Assembly: GCA_019914945.1 (NCBI GenBank)
Contig: CM034106.1
Span: 1,922,001 to 1,986,000 of the forward strand
Reading direction: 5' to 3'
Source: Typha latifolia
Lineage: Eukaryota > Streptophyta > Magnoliopsida > Poales > Typhaceae
DNA length: 64,000 nucleotides
Shown in pieces: positions 58,301 through 60,556 of the stretch. Below the pieces are notes generated by a model. That model was not told the DNA's origin. It made no database searches and saw only the letters and a program-made list of their open reading frames with translations. The stretch's first letter is position 1; every line of letters begins with the position of its first letter. The translations under genes were made by a program, and so were the position numbers.

Positions 58301-58605
58301 GAAGCCCTGAAAACTCTCAACTAAAATTATGAAACTAAAATATATTGGAGCATGATCCAATTATTATTTATCAAACATATGTTTAAATAGACAAAAATGT
58401 ACAGCTATATTTTGTACCATCTATTATAATTGTTGTTCTTCAATTTTATCTTTTTAATACGTACCTTCATAATTTGTGCATAAGGATGCCTCTTTTGTGC
58501 TTGTGCATGATGACATTCATCAAAAATCAGAATTTCAATTTGGTCCATCTTGATTAAACAATGCTGCAAGTTATGTAGCAATATTTGCGGAGTCATCACA
58601 AGCAC
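185..58605 (-). CDS. DCL3: DICER-LIKE 3 (DCL3), partial at both ends, 21 exons in window
   Basis: Plant Dicer of the DCL3 type, which cuts Pol IV/RDR2 double-stranded RNA into 24-nt siRNAs for RNA-directed DNA methylation in the nucleus (family knowledge). Exons in transcript order: 58605-58465, 58306-58234, 49731-49667, 49558-49415, 49323-49195, 43924-43789, 36914-36818, 34444-34252, 33526-33366, 33252-33046, 32937-32672, 32587-32313, 32223-31796, 26991-26891, 21896-21691, 21566-21357, 14787-14323, 14190-13918, 13234-12905, 772-412, 299-185. Every junction is GT-AG and phases agree, giving 1458 codons plus 2 bases without a stop. The domain order, and the phrases VYIRDQ, HPSYN, CPKVLGD and ECC-EGPSHL, match what I recall of Arabidopsis DCL3 (about 1580 residues). 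The N-terminal P-loop exons and the end of the second dsRBD are outside the window. DCL3 against its monocot duplicate (DCL3b/DCL5) cannot be settled here. Confidence 0.93.
412..772 (-). CDS. DCL3: DCL3 exon: linker between the two dsRBDs
   Basis: 361 bases ending in phase 1. It starts [15 protein letters not shown] and contains [11 protein letters not shown], matching the NEAKLIGYNEDPI region I recall from Arabidopsis DCL3. The rest is a variable, Ser/Asn-rich linker. Donor gtatgt at 411 is preferred over read-through, which reaches a stop at 335; the chosen donor joins in phase to the next exon. Confidence 0.92.
1717..1727 (+). other. Primer-binding site for initiator tRNA-Met (copia type)
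   Basis: TGGTATCAGAG directly follows a CA dinucleotide at 1715-1716 that would end a 5' LTR. This is the standard PBS of plant Ty1/copia elements. The LTR presumably occupies some of 1070-1716; I could not fix its start. Confidence 0.7.
2568..4116 (+). mobile_element. Gypsy-family solo LTR 1, lacking the internal intron-like segment
   Basis: Starts TGTCAGAACA and ends GGTCATGACA, flanked by a perfect 5-bp TSD ctccc (2563-2567 and 4117-4121). TATA-like ctataaat at 2729-2736. At 1549 bp it is shorter than its relatives because the segment between the GT donor and AG acceptor present in LTRs 2-5 is missing: cctcccc at 2880-2886 joins gtggtga at 2887-2893. A hairpin TGAGC...GCTCA lies at 3753-3773. 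Confidence 0.9.
5111..5643 (+). mobile_element. hAT-like non-autonomous element, CT-rich inside
   Basis: Begins caaggatggtcatg and ends gcacgaccattcttg, imperfect terminal inverted repeats shared with the hAT-like family elsewhere here. The interior carries a (CT)n tract at 5272-5313. The TSD is ambiguous. Short ORFs inside are low-complexity and not credible genes. Confidence 0.55.
5272..5313 (+). repeat. (CT)n microsatellite
   Basis: Uninterrupted run of about 21 CT units. Confidence 0.95.
8000..8810. repeat. Foreign insert in LTR 8, sharing a GC-rich module with 58028-58130
   Basis: Inserted between LTR blocks that are contiguous in other copies. Its end (8712-8808) has the sequence aaaatgctagatcgcc and a run of cgcc/gccta motifs that recurs at 58028-58130. 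Borders are approximate; no clear TSD. Confidence 0.45.
9287..9830. mobile_element. Family B element, copy 1 (8-9 bp TSD)
   Basis: Starts gaggtttgaaaaatca, ends ccttcgaaccatg; the ends are imperfect inverted repeats. TSD attaaaacc / attagaacc (8 of 9). The interrupted host sequence reads through continuously in relatives at 40620 and 63185, confirming the insertion. 9-bp duplications suggest a Mutator-like origin; 8 bp would suggest hAT. Confidence 0.72.
10145..12138 (+). mobile_element. Gypsy-family solo LTR 2
   Basis: Starts TGTGAGAACCG, ends GGTCGTGACA; TSD atcat / ataat (4 of 5). U3 holds a paired G-box-like palindrome (gcacgtgc twice around 10180-10198) and TATA-like ctataaat at 10293-10300, then a CT tract. 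Intron-like segment 10469-10998 (cttg/gtaggc ... aaag/gtggtg). A second candidate donor gtgagt lies near 11060 and acceptor ttatcttag/gtaatag near 11842. Hairpin at 11781-11801. Confidence 0.88.
10312..10339 (+). repeat. (CT)n microsatellite in LTR 2 leader
   Basis: About 14 CT units immediately after the TATA box, in the presumed 5' leader of the LTR transcript. Confidence 0.9.
12506..12904 (-). other. DCL3 intron, no repeat recognised
   Basis: AT-rich intron between LTR 8 and the first-dsRBD exon. I see no gene or repeat in it. Confidence 0.6.
12905..13234 (-). CDS. DCL3: DCL3 exon: RNase IIIb end and first dsRBD
   Basis: 110 codons, phase 0 at both ends. [16 protein letters not shown] has the last acidic catalytic pair (D, E) of RNase IIIb. 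From [17 protein letters not shown] the first dsRNA-binding domain runs to [14 protein letters not shown] at the exon end. Donor gtacgg. The following intron, 12.1 kb, is the longest in the window. Confidence 0.96.
13235..13917 (-). other. DCL3 intron, no repeat recognised
   Basis: 683-bp intron within RNase IIIb. The open stretch at 13374-13637 is intron sequence with no recognisable domain. Confidence 0.6.
13918..14190 (-). CDS. DCL3: DCL3 exon: RNase IIIb signature
   Basis: 91 codons, phase 0 at both ends. [19 protein letters not shown] carries the IIIb signature; [17 protein letters not shown] follows. It ends CPK, exactly where I recall DCL3 proteins having the CPK/VLGD junction. Confidence 0.96.
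14323..14787 (-). CDS. DCL3: DCL3 exon: RNase IIIa end and RNase IIIb start
   Basis: 155 codons, phase 0 at both ends, the longest exon in the window. VYIRDQ opens it; [20 protein letters not shown] carries the second acidic pair of RNase IIIa (D and E). Near its end [17 protein letters not shown] begins RNase IIIb. The 6.6-kb intron before it holds a solo LTR and a copia relic. Confidence 0.96.
14788..15508 (-). other. DCL3 intron segment, nothing recognised
   Basis: AT-rich, donor-proximal side excluded; no repeat of the families seen elsewhere in this window. Confidence 0.5.
15509..15628 (+). repeat. Imperfect (GT)n microsatellite
   Basis: About 120 bases of tg/gt steps with interspersed gc. 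Both strands give spurious Cys/Val- or Thr/His-rich frames. Confidence 0.9.
15803..18041 (+). mobile_element. Gypsy-family solo LTR 3
   Basis: Starts TGTCAAAACC, ends GGTCGTGACA, with perfect TSD catat (15798-15802, 18042-18046). An A-rich aaaaat microsatellite (about 15813-15856) expands its start. TATA-like ctataaatta at 15991. Intron-like segment 16151-16851 (ccccg/gtgagc ... ttaag/gtggtg), GC-rich at first and AT-rich later. It is inserted 15 bases into a copia LTR end (TGTTGATGTACATAT, about 15788-15802). Confidence 0.9.
18047..19352 (+). mobile_element. Ty1/copia reverse transcriptase / RNase H relic
   Basis: From about 18082 the frame reads [20 protein letters not shown], then [20 protein letters not shown] and [13 protein letters not shown], the copia RT core, with stops and frameshifts. 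A YVDD-box equivalent near 18290 reads YINH, so it is inactive. 18515-18900 is interrupted by a GC/GGCAC-rich repeat. RNase H remnants follow at about 18940-19330, then a PPT-like gagggaggt before an LTR start TGTTGATGTACATATGG at 19351. Confidence 0.78.
19423..20060. mobile_element. Family B element, copy 2
   Basis: Starts catggttcgctgtatcg and ends cccaatttttcgaaccttg; TSD atacattg / atatattg (7 of 8). The interior is T-rich with a ctctttc-like tract and four repeats of a gaactc-type phrase (about 19640-19690). It truncates the copia 3' LTR. Confidence 0.68.
20100..20450 (+). mobile_element. Gypsy-family LTR leader fragment
   Basis: Shows the family's leader order: A-rich start, gtgcaccc, TATA-like ctataaaaccc (20220), CT-rich leader, then ccttg/gtgagt at about 20372, equivalent to the donor of the intron-like segment in LTRs 2-5. 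The remainder of the LTR is missing. Confidence 0.5.
20451..21356 (-). other. DCL3 intron, no repeat recognised
   Basis: AT-rich sequence next to the RNase IIIa exon; I see no gene or known repeat. Confidence 0.5.
21357..21566 (-). CDS. DCL3: DCL3 exon: RNase IIIa signature
   Basis: 70 codons, phase 0 at both ends. [16 protein letters not shown] carries the RNase III signature with both Glu residues and the Asp that bind metal. [16 protein letters not shown] follows. The catalytic half-site seen is intact. Confidence 0.96.
21691..21896 (-). CDS. DCL3: DCL3 exon: RNase IIIa entry
   Basis: 206 bases ending in phase 0. It encodes [18 protein letters not shown] and [20 protein letters not shown], the hallmark opening of the plant DCL3 RNase IIIa domain. 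I chose acceptor aaaatcag at 21897-21904 because it restores the split Glu codon from the previous exon. Confidence 0.94.
21905..23050 (-). other. DCL3 intron, no repeat recognised
   Basis: AT-rich; short (AT)n at about 22187-22198. The open frame at 21726-22078 on the plus strand is the antisense shadow of an exon and intron. Confidence 0.5.
23052..23675. mobile_element. hAT-like non-autonomous element with a large internal inverted repeat
   Basis: Ends caaggatggtcatg... and ...ggcacagcaatcctt resemble the family's inverted repeats. Inside, 23220-23290 and 23435-23500 are inverted copies of one another (gagaagaggagggatctc / gagatcccttctcttctc), forming a long hairpin of about 70 bp per arm with similar segments between. 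TSD not clear. Confidence 0.6.
24095..26262 (+). mobile_element. Gypsy-family solo LTR 4
   Basis: Starts TGTGAGAACTG, ends GGGTTGTGACA; TSD agtcg / ggtcg (4 of 5). TATA-like tctataaatt at 24241. Intron-like segment 24410-25099 (ccttg/gtaagc ... aaag/gtggtg). Conserved block 25370-25690 and hairpin region near 25907, where one stem base is mutated. Inserted in the 5.0-kb intron between PAZ and RNase IIIa exons. Confidence 0.88.
26268..26890 (-). other. DCL3 intron, no repeat recognised
   Basis: AT-rich; no gene or known repeat seen. Confidence 0.5.
26891..26991 (-). CDS. DCL3: DCL3 exon: PAZ end and connector helix
   Basis: 101 bases ending in phase 1. It encodes [20 protein letters not shown], which ends PAZ and starts the connector (ruler) helix to the RNase III domains. 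It is a small exon between 4.8-kb and 5.0-kb TE-rich introns; phases match on both sides. Confidence 0.92.
27514..29535 (+). mobile_element. Solo LTR 9, distant relative of the main gypsy family
   Basis: Starts TGAGACAACCC and ends ATCGCATGACA with perfect TSD ttcta (27509-27513, 29536-29540). Its conserved block (28650-28935: gtaactcaagttgac, ctctcgacagttgaagg, gggtcagctataag) matches the block of the main family although the first third is unrelated. Hairpin AGCAT...ATGCT at 29382-29396 occupies the position of TGAGC...GCTCA in the others. Confidence 0.82.
29590..30765. repeat. AT-rich repeat block with duplicated segments and hairpins
   Basis: Begins near ctaagcccttgtttgc and ends near caaccaaacactatattttcttag, which are inverted-repeat-like. 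A roughly 40-bp phrase (actttttca, tca...aagtaataatta) occurs at about 30085-30120 and again at about 30670-30710. The interior carries palindromes such as GTAAGCCC...GGGCTTAC (30461-30482) and another near 30511. Probably a composite of two MITEs; no coding capacity. Confidence 0.45.
30775..31070. mobile_element. GGCAC-rich hAT-like fragment
   Basis: cacaggcacgacatggcatggcac at one end and ggcactgccaccattgg at the other match the family's ends. Interior is GC-rich (gagcgagg). No TSD could be fixed. Confidence 0.45.
31142..31498. mobile_element. Family B element, copy 3
   Basis: Perfect 8-bp TSD atactaac (31134-31141, 31499-31506). Starts caaggttccaaaaatcg, ends gaaactggaatctatg; inverted ends are imperfect. 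Internal phrases cgtatcggccatatcgg and tctgatcccaatcc match copies 1 and 2. Confidence 0.74.
31796..32223 (-). CDS. DCL3: DCL3 exon: PAZ domain, main part
   Basis: 428 bases ending in phase 2. It encodes the platform helix ([19 protein letters not shown]), a poorly conserved middle, and ends SYAEYYYD, the PAZ C-terminal part that with the next exon grips the 3' overhang of dsRNA. An ATG codon at its start is internal and not an initiation site. Confidence 0.92.
32313..32587 (-). CDS. DCL3: DCL3 exon: platform / pre-PAZ region
   Basis: 275 bases ending in phase 0 with donor gtaaga. It begins [17 protein letters not shown] and contains [18 protein letters not shown], characteristic of plant Dicers just before PAZ. 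Introns on both sides are under 90 bp. Confidence 0.92.
32672..32937 (-). CDS. DCL3: DCL3 exon: Dicer dimerisation domain, second part
   Basis: 266 bases ending in phase 1. It encodes [13 protein letters not shown], then the conserved [11 protein letters not shown] and [20 protein letters not shown], the end of DUF283. The terminal acidic and Gly-rich stretch leads to PAZ. Confidence 0.94.
33046..33252 (-). CDS. DCL3: DCL3 exon: Dicer dimerisation domain, first part
   Basis: 207 bases ending in phase 2. It runs from the helicase exit helix ([16 protein letters not shown]) into the DUF283/Dicer-dimer segment ([15 protein letters not shown]). DUF283 has a dsRBD-like fold that binds partner dsRBD proteins in plants. 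Confidence 0.93.
33366..33526 (-). CDS. DCL3: DCL3 exon: helicase C, motifs V and VI
   Basis: 161 bases ending in phase 2. It contains [17 protein letters not shown] (motif V) and [11 protein letters not shown] (motif VI with the arginine finger), both intact, so the helicase end seen here shows no sign of decay. Confidence 0.95.
33527..34251 (-). other. DCL3 intron, no repeat recognised
   Basis: 725-bp AT-rich intron between helicase C exons. Confidence 0.6.
34252..34444 (-). CDS. DCL3: DCL3 exon: helicase C, motif IV region
   Basis: 193 bases ending in phase 0. [20 protein letters not shown] is the motif IV region, followed by a segment with VGCHSG and ending FSSGE. Splice sites are ttgacag and gtacta. 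Confidence 0.92.
34445..35860 (-). other. DCL3 intron segment of unknown origin
   Basis: 34980-35560 contains a less AT-rich stretch (catgcatgcatgagcac, cgcgttcgaacgg) and 35590-35760 a CT-rich stretch ahead of the transposase relic; these may be the 5' part of the same hAT element, but I cannot identify terminal repeats. Confidence 0.4.
35870..36280 (+). pseudogene. hAT transposase C-terminal (dimerisation) domain relic
   Basis: 35890-36060 reads in pieces as [23 protein letters not shown] and [10 protein letters not shown]. From 36121 one frame reads [16 protein letters not shown], then [15 protein letters not shown] and [14 protein letters not shown] before a stop: the conserved hAT dimerisation motif (LP.AT..VER.F). 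Upstream catalytic parts are absent or unrecognisable. It lies antisense to DCL3 in a 2.4-kb intron. Confidence 0.8.
36818..36914 (-). CDS. DCL3: DCL3 exon: lead-in to helicase C
   Basis: 97 bases ending in phase 2. It encodes [19 protein letters not shown], the conserved lead-in to helicase C in DCL3 proteins. It is flanked by 6.9-kb and 2.4-kb introns. Confidence 0.86.
36915..38215 (-). other. DCL3 intron, no repeat recognised
   Basis: AT-rich sequence at the exon-proximal end of a 6.9-kb intron. No gene or known repeat seen. Confidence 0.45.
38230..38630. mobile_element. hAT-like non-autonomous element
   Basis: Starts gatagctatgctgaccagc and ends ggcacagccatcct, with ggcacaaggggtgctgc inside, like the element at 5111. 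An inverted pair near 38310-38345 and 38490-38520 (gcttcactcttc / gaagagtgaagc) gives a hairpin. TSD uncertain. Confidence 0.5.
38640..40535 (-). other. DCL3 intron, no family recognised
   Basis: AT-rich. 39630-40020 contains a repeated phrase (aaaatccaaaattaatatgtcaaattcatt at about 39788 and 39944, given here only as a description of a direct repeat of about 80 bp with similar flanks). 40380-40500 carries the family's gtgccaac/catggcac phrases. No gene seen. Confidence 0.4.
40543..41838. mobile_element. hAT-like element beta, with transposase-tail remnant
   Basis: Perfect 8-bp TSD ttaatagc (40535-40542, 41839-41846). Starts aacaatggtcatgc, ends gcacggtcatccttgt. On the minus strand at 41455-41530 a frame reads [14 protein letters not shown], also found ([10 protein letters not shown]) on the plus strand of copy gamma at 45150-45190; acidic tails of this kind follow the dimerisation domain in hAT transposases. 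The copy is internally deleted and non-coding. Confidence 0.78.
41918..42287. mobile_element. hAT-like MITE
   Basis: Starts caaggatggccatgcc, ends ggcacgaccatcattg: near-perfect inverted repeats. TSD cttataag / cttacaaa (6 of 8). 370 bp with a GC-rich interior. Confidence 0.65.
42296..43788 (-). other. DCL3 intron, no family recognised
   Basis: AT-rich with a CT-rich patch at 42955-43045. Small frames there (42827-43163) have no domain and unequal codon use; not called as genes. Confidence 0.4.
43789..43924 (-). CDS. DCL3: DCL3 exon: helicase insert domain, part 3
   Basis: 136 bases ending in phase 1. The encoded stretch begins AARILLAS and is rich in Asn/Asp/Glu, a low-conservation part of DCL3. 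It is isolated between introns of 5.3 and 6.9 kb. Phase agreement on both sides supports it. Confidence 0.82.
43925..45002 (-). other. DCL3 intron, no family recognised
   Basis: AT-rich. A short phrase at 44921-44990 (ggccttgtttac) resembles MITE ends seen at 59580 and 63960. Confidence 0.4.
45003..46060. mobile_element. hAT-like element gamma (inverted), split near its end by LTR 5
   Basis: Contains, on the plus strand, a frame at 45148-45381 with [10 protein letters not shown], a Asp/Asn/Gly-rich run, then [12 protein letters not shown] and [14 protein letters not shown] before a stop: the fullest transposase tail in the window. The same AT-rich interior as alpha, beta and delta follows in inverted order. 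It resumes after LTR 5 with accattgtt at 48242, its own terminal repeat. Confidence 0.65.
46061..48238 (+). mobile_element. Gypsy-family solo LTR 5
   Basis: Starts TGTAAGAACCAG, ends GGATCGTGACA; TSD atgac / acgac (4 of 5), inside hAT-like gamma. The TATA-like box is changed to tgtaaatt. Intron-like segment 46371-47057 (cctta/gtaagc ... aaag/atggtg). The segment includes GC-rich 46440-46830, which yields long but spurious frames on both strands. Hairpin TGAGCTA...TAGCTCA near 47876. Confidence 0.88.
48244..49194 (-). other. DCL3 intron, no repeat recognised
   Basis: AT-rich; a T-run at 49000-49014. No gene or known repeat. Confidence 0.45.
49195..49323 (-). CDS. DCL3: DCL3 exon: helicase insert domain, part 2
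   Basis: 43 codons, phase 0 at both ends. It contains [17 protein letters not shown], the region before helicase C that fits the Hel2i insert. Donor gtgagt and acceptor tctacag are strong. Confidence 0.88.
49415..49558 (-). CDS. DCL3: DCL3 exon: helicase insert domain, part 1
   Basis: 48 codons, phase 0 at both ends, starting [11 protein letters not shown] and containing [12 protein letters not shown], the conserved post-TAS segment of plant Dicers. Donor gtccct is weaker than most in this gene but is in frame. Confidence 0.88.
49667..49731 (-). CDS. DCL3: DCL3 exon: helicase linker
   Basis: 65 bases; the leading GT completes the Gly codon split by the 8.5-kb intron. It encodes a segment ending [11 protein letters not shown], typical of the stretch after motif III in DCL3. 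It ends in phase 0. Confidence 0.85.
49732..51640 (-). other. DCL3 intron, no repeat recognised
   Basis: AT-rich to 51540, then a 100-bp GC-rich patch (cggcggccaccatggaggg) directly before LTR copy 7. No gene recognised. Confidence 0.45.
51642..52450 (+). mobile_element. Gypsy-family LTR copy 7, truncated, lacking the intron-like segment
   Basis: Starts TGTAACATTC and an A run; TATA-like cctataaat at 51785 (and again near 51822). The leader runs to gattcattg at 51951 and then directly into gtggtgattttt at 51952, exactly the donor/acceptor join of LTRs 2-5. Downstream gactcagatgagtgggttcactcac and part of the conserved block follow, the latter with a tandem duplication of about 68 bp (52310-52440). 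The remaining LTR is missing. Confidence 0.72.
52451..52859 (-). other. DCL3 intron, no repeat recognised
   Basis: AT-rich stretch between LTR copy 7 and the integrase relic. Confidence 0.4.
52860..54067 (+). mobile_element. Ty3/gypsy integrase relic and polypurine region
   Basis: Broken frames give [22 protein letters not shown], then [45 protein letters not shown] and LAPYEALYG, the integrase core. An open stretch at 53533-53757 reads [18 protein letters not shown] and [17 protein letters not shown]. It ends [20 protein letters not shown], the usual 3' end of chromovirus-like pol. Then ctcgaggcaaaatttctt (54036) leads into the 3' LTR. Stops and frameshifts make it inactive. Confidence 0.85.
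54486..56512 (+). mobile_element. Solo LTR of a TGTAACACCC family
   Basis: Starts TGTAACACCC, ends GGGTGTTTCA (inverted ends), with perfect TSD tccca (54481-54485, 56513-56517). Contains a 161-bp tandem duplication (55601-55761 and 55762-55922) and a hairpin ccacc/ggtgg near 56170-56182 shortly before ttatttcag. Inserted into LTR copy 6, so it is younger than that copy. Confidence 0.9.
55601..55922 (+). repeat. 161-bp tandem duplication within the solo LTR
   Basis: Two near-identical units both starting tcgatgtatgagatgatgg and ending actatgattgagat. The high similarity points to a recent event. Confidence 0.92.
58028..58130. repeat. GC-rich repeat module shared with 8712-8808
   Basis: aaaatgctaagcca followed by cgcccacctta...cactaggcgg, like the end of the insert in LTR 8. 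Confidence 0.45.
58234..58306 (-). CDS. DCL3: DCL3 exon: helicase motif III (TAS)
   Basis: 73 bases ending in phase 1. It encodes [11 protein letters not shown], the SAT/TAS-type motif III coupling ATP hydrolysis to RNA binding. A 158-bp intron separates it from the DECH exon. The next intron is 8.5 kb and holds the gypsy element with the nested solo LTR. Confidence 0.9.
58465..58605 (-). CDS. DCL3: DCL3 exon: helicase motif II (DECH)
   Basis: 47 codons, phase 0 at both ends. It begins [10 protein letters not shown] and contains IFDECHH, the Walker B/DECH motif of Dicer helicases. Acceptor cag and donor gtacgt are clear. This is the most 5' exon I can find; the exon(s) with the P-loop (GxGKT) must lie beyond 64000, since no such motif appears on the minus strand between 58606 and 64000. 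Confidence 0.93.
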
Positions 58606-60162
58606 CTGTAGTTGTATAGGAGGTACCACATATCACCTACCATATTTTATGCATAACAACAGAGAACGCAATGACAACACAGATGCAGGATAAGAGGTAT
58701 TTGATTGCAACATATATATATTTGAGATTATTAATTATGAAACATAACTAACTCACTAAATTTTCCTACATTCCTAGAAAGAGATATCTCTTTGTCAGGC
58801 TCCATAAACCAAGATTAAATGCTAATTCTGTTCCTGTTAACATAGCATTAAATCAGGAAAAGAATGTAGATAATTGGCTCTGCCACGTATTTTACAGGAT
58901 CTAGTACCACAAATTTATTAGCAGCAATGAGGTAATGCATTGGCTTAAAGATGGAATGAGACACCATTCACCTACAATTTAAAGGCATGTTAGTTTGATT
59001 GATCTCGAACCTCCCAACCTGAGTTACACAAAATTGTAGCACTTCTAGTTGTTTCGTTAGGACACATCAGGGCCAAAGGTTGGAAACACAACCCCCAAAT
59101 TTGTATGGATAAAGGGGTGTTTTTGGGACAGATTCCCCTTTATTACAAAAAAAAAACAGATGTCATCAAATAGGCATTAACTAGCTGAGATAAAAAAAAT
59201 GTGAAAAACACTGTTTTCTTTTGAAAAACACTGTTTTCTTTTTCTTGATCTCAGTTTTTAGGTGGGGTAAGAAAATTGGTATAACCAAGTGAGTTATAAA
59301 TTGAAATTACAAATATCTATTTATATTAAACTAAGGAAAAGGCAATAAGGTCAATTTAATCATTTTCATCTCTTATCCCAACTATTAGAACCATCTTATC
59401 CCTTATTTTTATCTGATAGATCATTACGTTTATTCTTTTTTTCCAACCAAACACCCAAAAGAAAATTTGGATAGCATCATCCCTTATCGCGTGATAAGTG
59501 CATGTTTTATCTCTATCCTAATTTTTCCTTATCCTGCAACCAAACAAGCTTCTAAGGTATTAATCCCCACTTCTATTCCTAGGCCTCATTAGGTTGTTGG
59601 GATAAAGTCGTGAGATACAAATAAACCCCTCTTTATCCCAAAAAAATTCAACCAAAAAGTTTATAAGGAATTAGGAGAAAAATTGCAATAAGTGACAATT
59701 ATCACATTTTCTTTATAGTTCTAAGGTGGAATAAGAAACTGTGACAAAGGGAGTTTATCCCTATTTTTGATAAATTACCTATGAGCCCTTGGACCTACCC
59801 AACAACTCTCAAACCTTTCATTATTTGAAGTTTCAACAGTTGTTGAATATTGTAATGCCGTAAGATTACAATATGATAAACCAAGATGGTGGGCACATTG
59901 CATGACTGTCTTGCTAATATCTTATGATATTTATGTGGTGAAATGATTTTAATATAGGCTCTCCATCTAATTATTTATATTTCTGATAGTGTTTGTGACA
60001 ATATGCAAATAGGATGTATTCAGTCAAATCACTTTTTCAACATGAATCCCAAAACTAACCATGAGTAGATAGTAAATAGTATATAGTACATTATTTTTCC
60101 ATATGAAAATGAAATTACAAACATCTACTATAAATCGAACCAAGGAAAGCATAATAAGGTCA
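58606..60162 (-). other. DCL3 5' intron: MITE-like stretches, no exon found
   Basis: A 20-base direct repeat (gaaaaacactgttttctttt) lies at 59201-59240. 59340-59620 resembles 63758-63965 (accaaac, gatagcatcatccctta, gtgataagt), a MITE family with ccaaac-type ends. No P-loop exon on the minus strand. Confidence 0.45.
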
Positions 60163-60167
60163 GCTTG

Positions 60168-60371
60168 TGTAACAACCCAAACAAAAAAAAAAAAAAAAAA
60201 TTTATGGGCACGACGCGACCGGCCACACTGTGGCCAGCCTCGTGCCCATGCAAGCTACGCATGCAGCTTGCGTGGTGGGGGCACCATGTGTCCGCTGCCG
60301 CTGCCGCAGCCAACGGGCTGCGGCCAGCTGGCCACGGTGGGCCCCGGCATTGCCGCAACCCCCTCCACCGC

Positions 60372-60407
<36 letters not shown>

Positions 60408-60525
60408 AATCTCTCTCTCTATCTATTTATCTCTCTCAGTCTCTCTCTCACTCCACTATCTTTCGCACTCCTCGTCGTCGACGTCAGCCCGCCGCCACCT
60501 TCCCGAAGCCGCCGCCACCAGTGAG

Positions 60526-60556
<31 letters not shown>

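Noticed and set aside
58870..58960. Possible helicase P-loop exon on the minus strand (reads LDPVKY)
   Set aside because: Resembles VLDTGAGKT only in the first residues; the Gly-Lys-Thr is absent and the phase does not fit.
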